Shown here one piece after another: positions 63,547 through 64,000 of a stretch of 64,000 bases of DNA. Source of the stretch: Streptomyces caatingaensis (GTDB lineage Bacteria; Actinomycetota; Actinomycetes; Streptomycetales; Streptomycetaceae). Position numbers and translations under genes: made by a program. Where the stretch lies: the NCBI RefSeq assembly GCF_001187435.1, contig NZ_LFXA01000017.1, positions 434,001 through 498,000 of the forward strand, given 5' to 3'. The notes below the pieces were generated by a model. The model worked only from the letters and a program-made list of their open reading frames with translations. It ran no database searches and was not told the origin of the DNA. Position 1 is the stretch's first letter. Each line of letters opens with the position of its first letter.

Positions 63547-64000
63547 ATGCGCCCTCGTGCGTGGTGCGGCGTGCTGGCCGCGGTGGCCCTGTCGGCGACG
63601 GCCTGTGGCGGTGGCGGCCCGGAAGCCGGGGAGGCCGGCGCGGCCGCCAAGGGCTCGGGCTTCCCCGTGACCGTCTCGGACTGCATGGGCGCGAGGACCA
63701 CCTTCGACGCGGCGCCGAAGAAGATCGTGACCAGCAACGCGGCGGCCCTGGAGCTGCTGATGTGGCTGGGGGCCGGTGACAAGGTCGTCGGCACGGGCTT
63801 CCCGCCCGGGAAGGGCGCGGTGCCGGGGCAGTTCGCCGACCGCGCGGGGAAGGTGCCGGTCCTGGGGAAGACCGTCATCCCCAAGGAGAAGCTGCTCGCC
63901 TCCGGCGCCGAGGTCTACATCGACTCCTTCTCCTCGATGAAGAACATGGGCGGCATGGGCGACGCCCCCAAGCCCGAGGAGTTCAAGGCCGCGGGCATCA
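63547..64000 (+). CDS. ABC transporter substrate-binding lipoprotein, siderophore/cobalamin type (cut by window edge)
   Basis: About 151 residues are visible before the right edge. A lipoprotein signal (MRPRAWCGVLAAVALSATACGG, with lipobox LSATAC) precedes a helical-backbone (FecB/BtuF-like) binding domain: TVSDCMGARTTFDAAPKKIVTSN, LELLMWLGAGDKVVG (a typical FecB segment) and EKLLASGAEVYID (these are successive region markers). The ATG at 63547 follows GGAG. It probably binds an iron-siderophore, haem or another metal complex outside the membrane; the permease genes would follow to the right. The 146 bp before it should hold its promoter. Confidence 0.85.
   Translation, partial: MRPRAWCGVLAAVALSATACGGGGPEAGEAGAAAKGSGFPVTVSDCMGARTTFDAAPKKIVTSNAAALELLMWLGAGDKVVGTGFPPGKGAVPGQFADRAGKVPVLGKTVIPKEKLLASGAEVYIDSFSSMKNMGGMGDAPKPEEFKAAGI

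Overview
The window reads as chromosome of a Streptomyces (high-GC, GC-rich third codon positions, GTG starts, ATGA/GTGA coupled genes, SARP and TetR regulators, a secreted microbial transglutaminase). The transglutaminase resembles, from memory, those of verticillate species such as S. cinnamoneus or S. mobaraensis; that placement is inference.

Layout. 1-3.8 kb: a class F sortase (cut by the window edge) with an Asp/His-repeat cell-surface partner, a LysR-type substrate-binding protein lacking its DNA-binding domain, a DUF5997 protein and a secreted beta-helix protein. 3.9-34.8 kb: a complete type II (aromatic) polyketide cluster. Its core operon (10422-16412) encodes a TcmI-type cyclase, a TcmJ/RemF-type cupin cyclase, KS-alpha, KS-beta/CLF, ACP, an aromatase/cyclase, a DUF1772 protein, a ketoreductase and two ABM monooxygenases. 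Around it are an asparagine-synthase-like amidotransferase, two P450s, three O-methyltransferases, a glycosyltransferase, three FAD monooxygenases, an LLM flavin enzyme, two further SDRs, a second DUF1772 protein, two SchA/CurD proteins, a HIBADH-like reductase, two transporters, a TetR repressor and a large SARP. The set resembles amidated pentangular polyphenol or xanthone pathways (fredericamycin, lysolipin and xantholipin types). No priming KSIII or acyltransferase and no deoxysugar genes lie in the window, so an acetate-primed, amidated and possibly glycosylated product is inferred.

Regulation is legible. Five cluster promoters carry TCGAG-like heptamers at 11-bp pitch, all about 53-75 bp upstream of a start codon, as expected for SARP sites. 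The SARP gene has a TTA codon (bldA dependence). The MFS pump and TetR gene diverge around a 20-bp palindrome that overlaps a consensus -35 box, and the TetR mRNA appears leaderless.

35-54 kb: an accessory stretch with a transglutaminase, an aldehyde dehydrogenase, a holin-like protein, an aceE (pyruvate dehydrogenase E1) broken by a one-base frameshift, an IS66 transposase remnant, and an island of secreted or membrane proteins around a 750-residue multidomain cell-wall enzyme. Several stretches here hold no recognisable gene.

54-64 kb: a copper region (Met/His-rich membrane protein, ECF sigma factor with a tiny divergent zinc-finger protein, PCu(A)C chaperone, CopA ATPase, small Met-rich anchored protein). 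It is followed directly by a P450/isonitrile-synthase pair, a DhaL-DhaM fusion, a PIG-L deacetylase and the start of a siderophore-type binding lipoprotein. An isonitrile pathway beside copper genes suggests a copper-binding isocyanide, which is inference.
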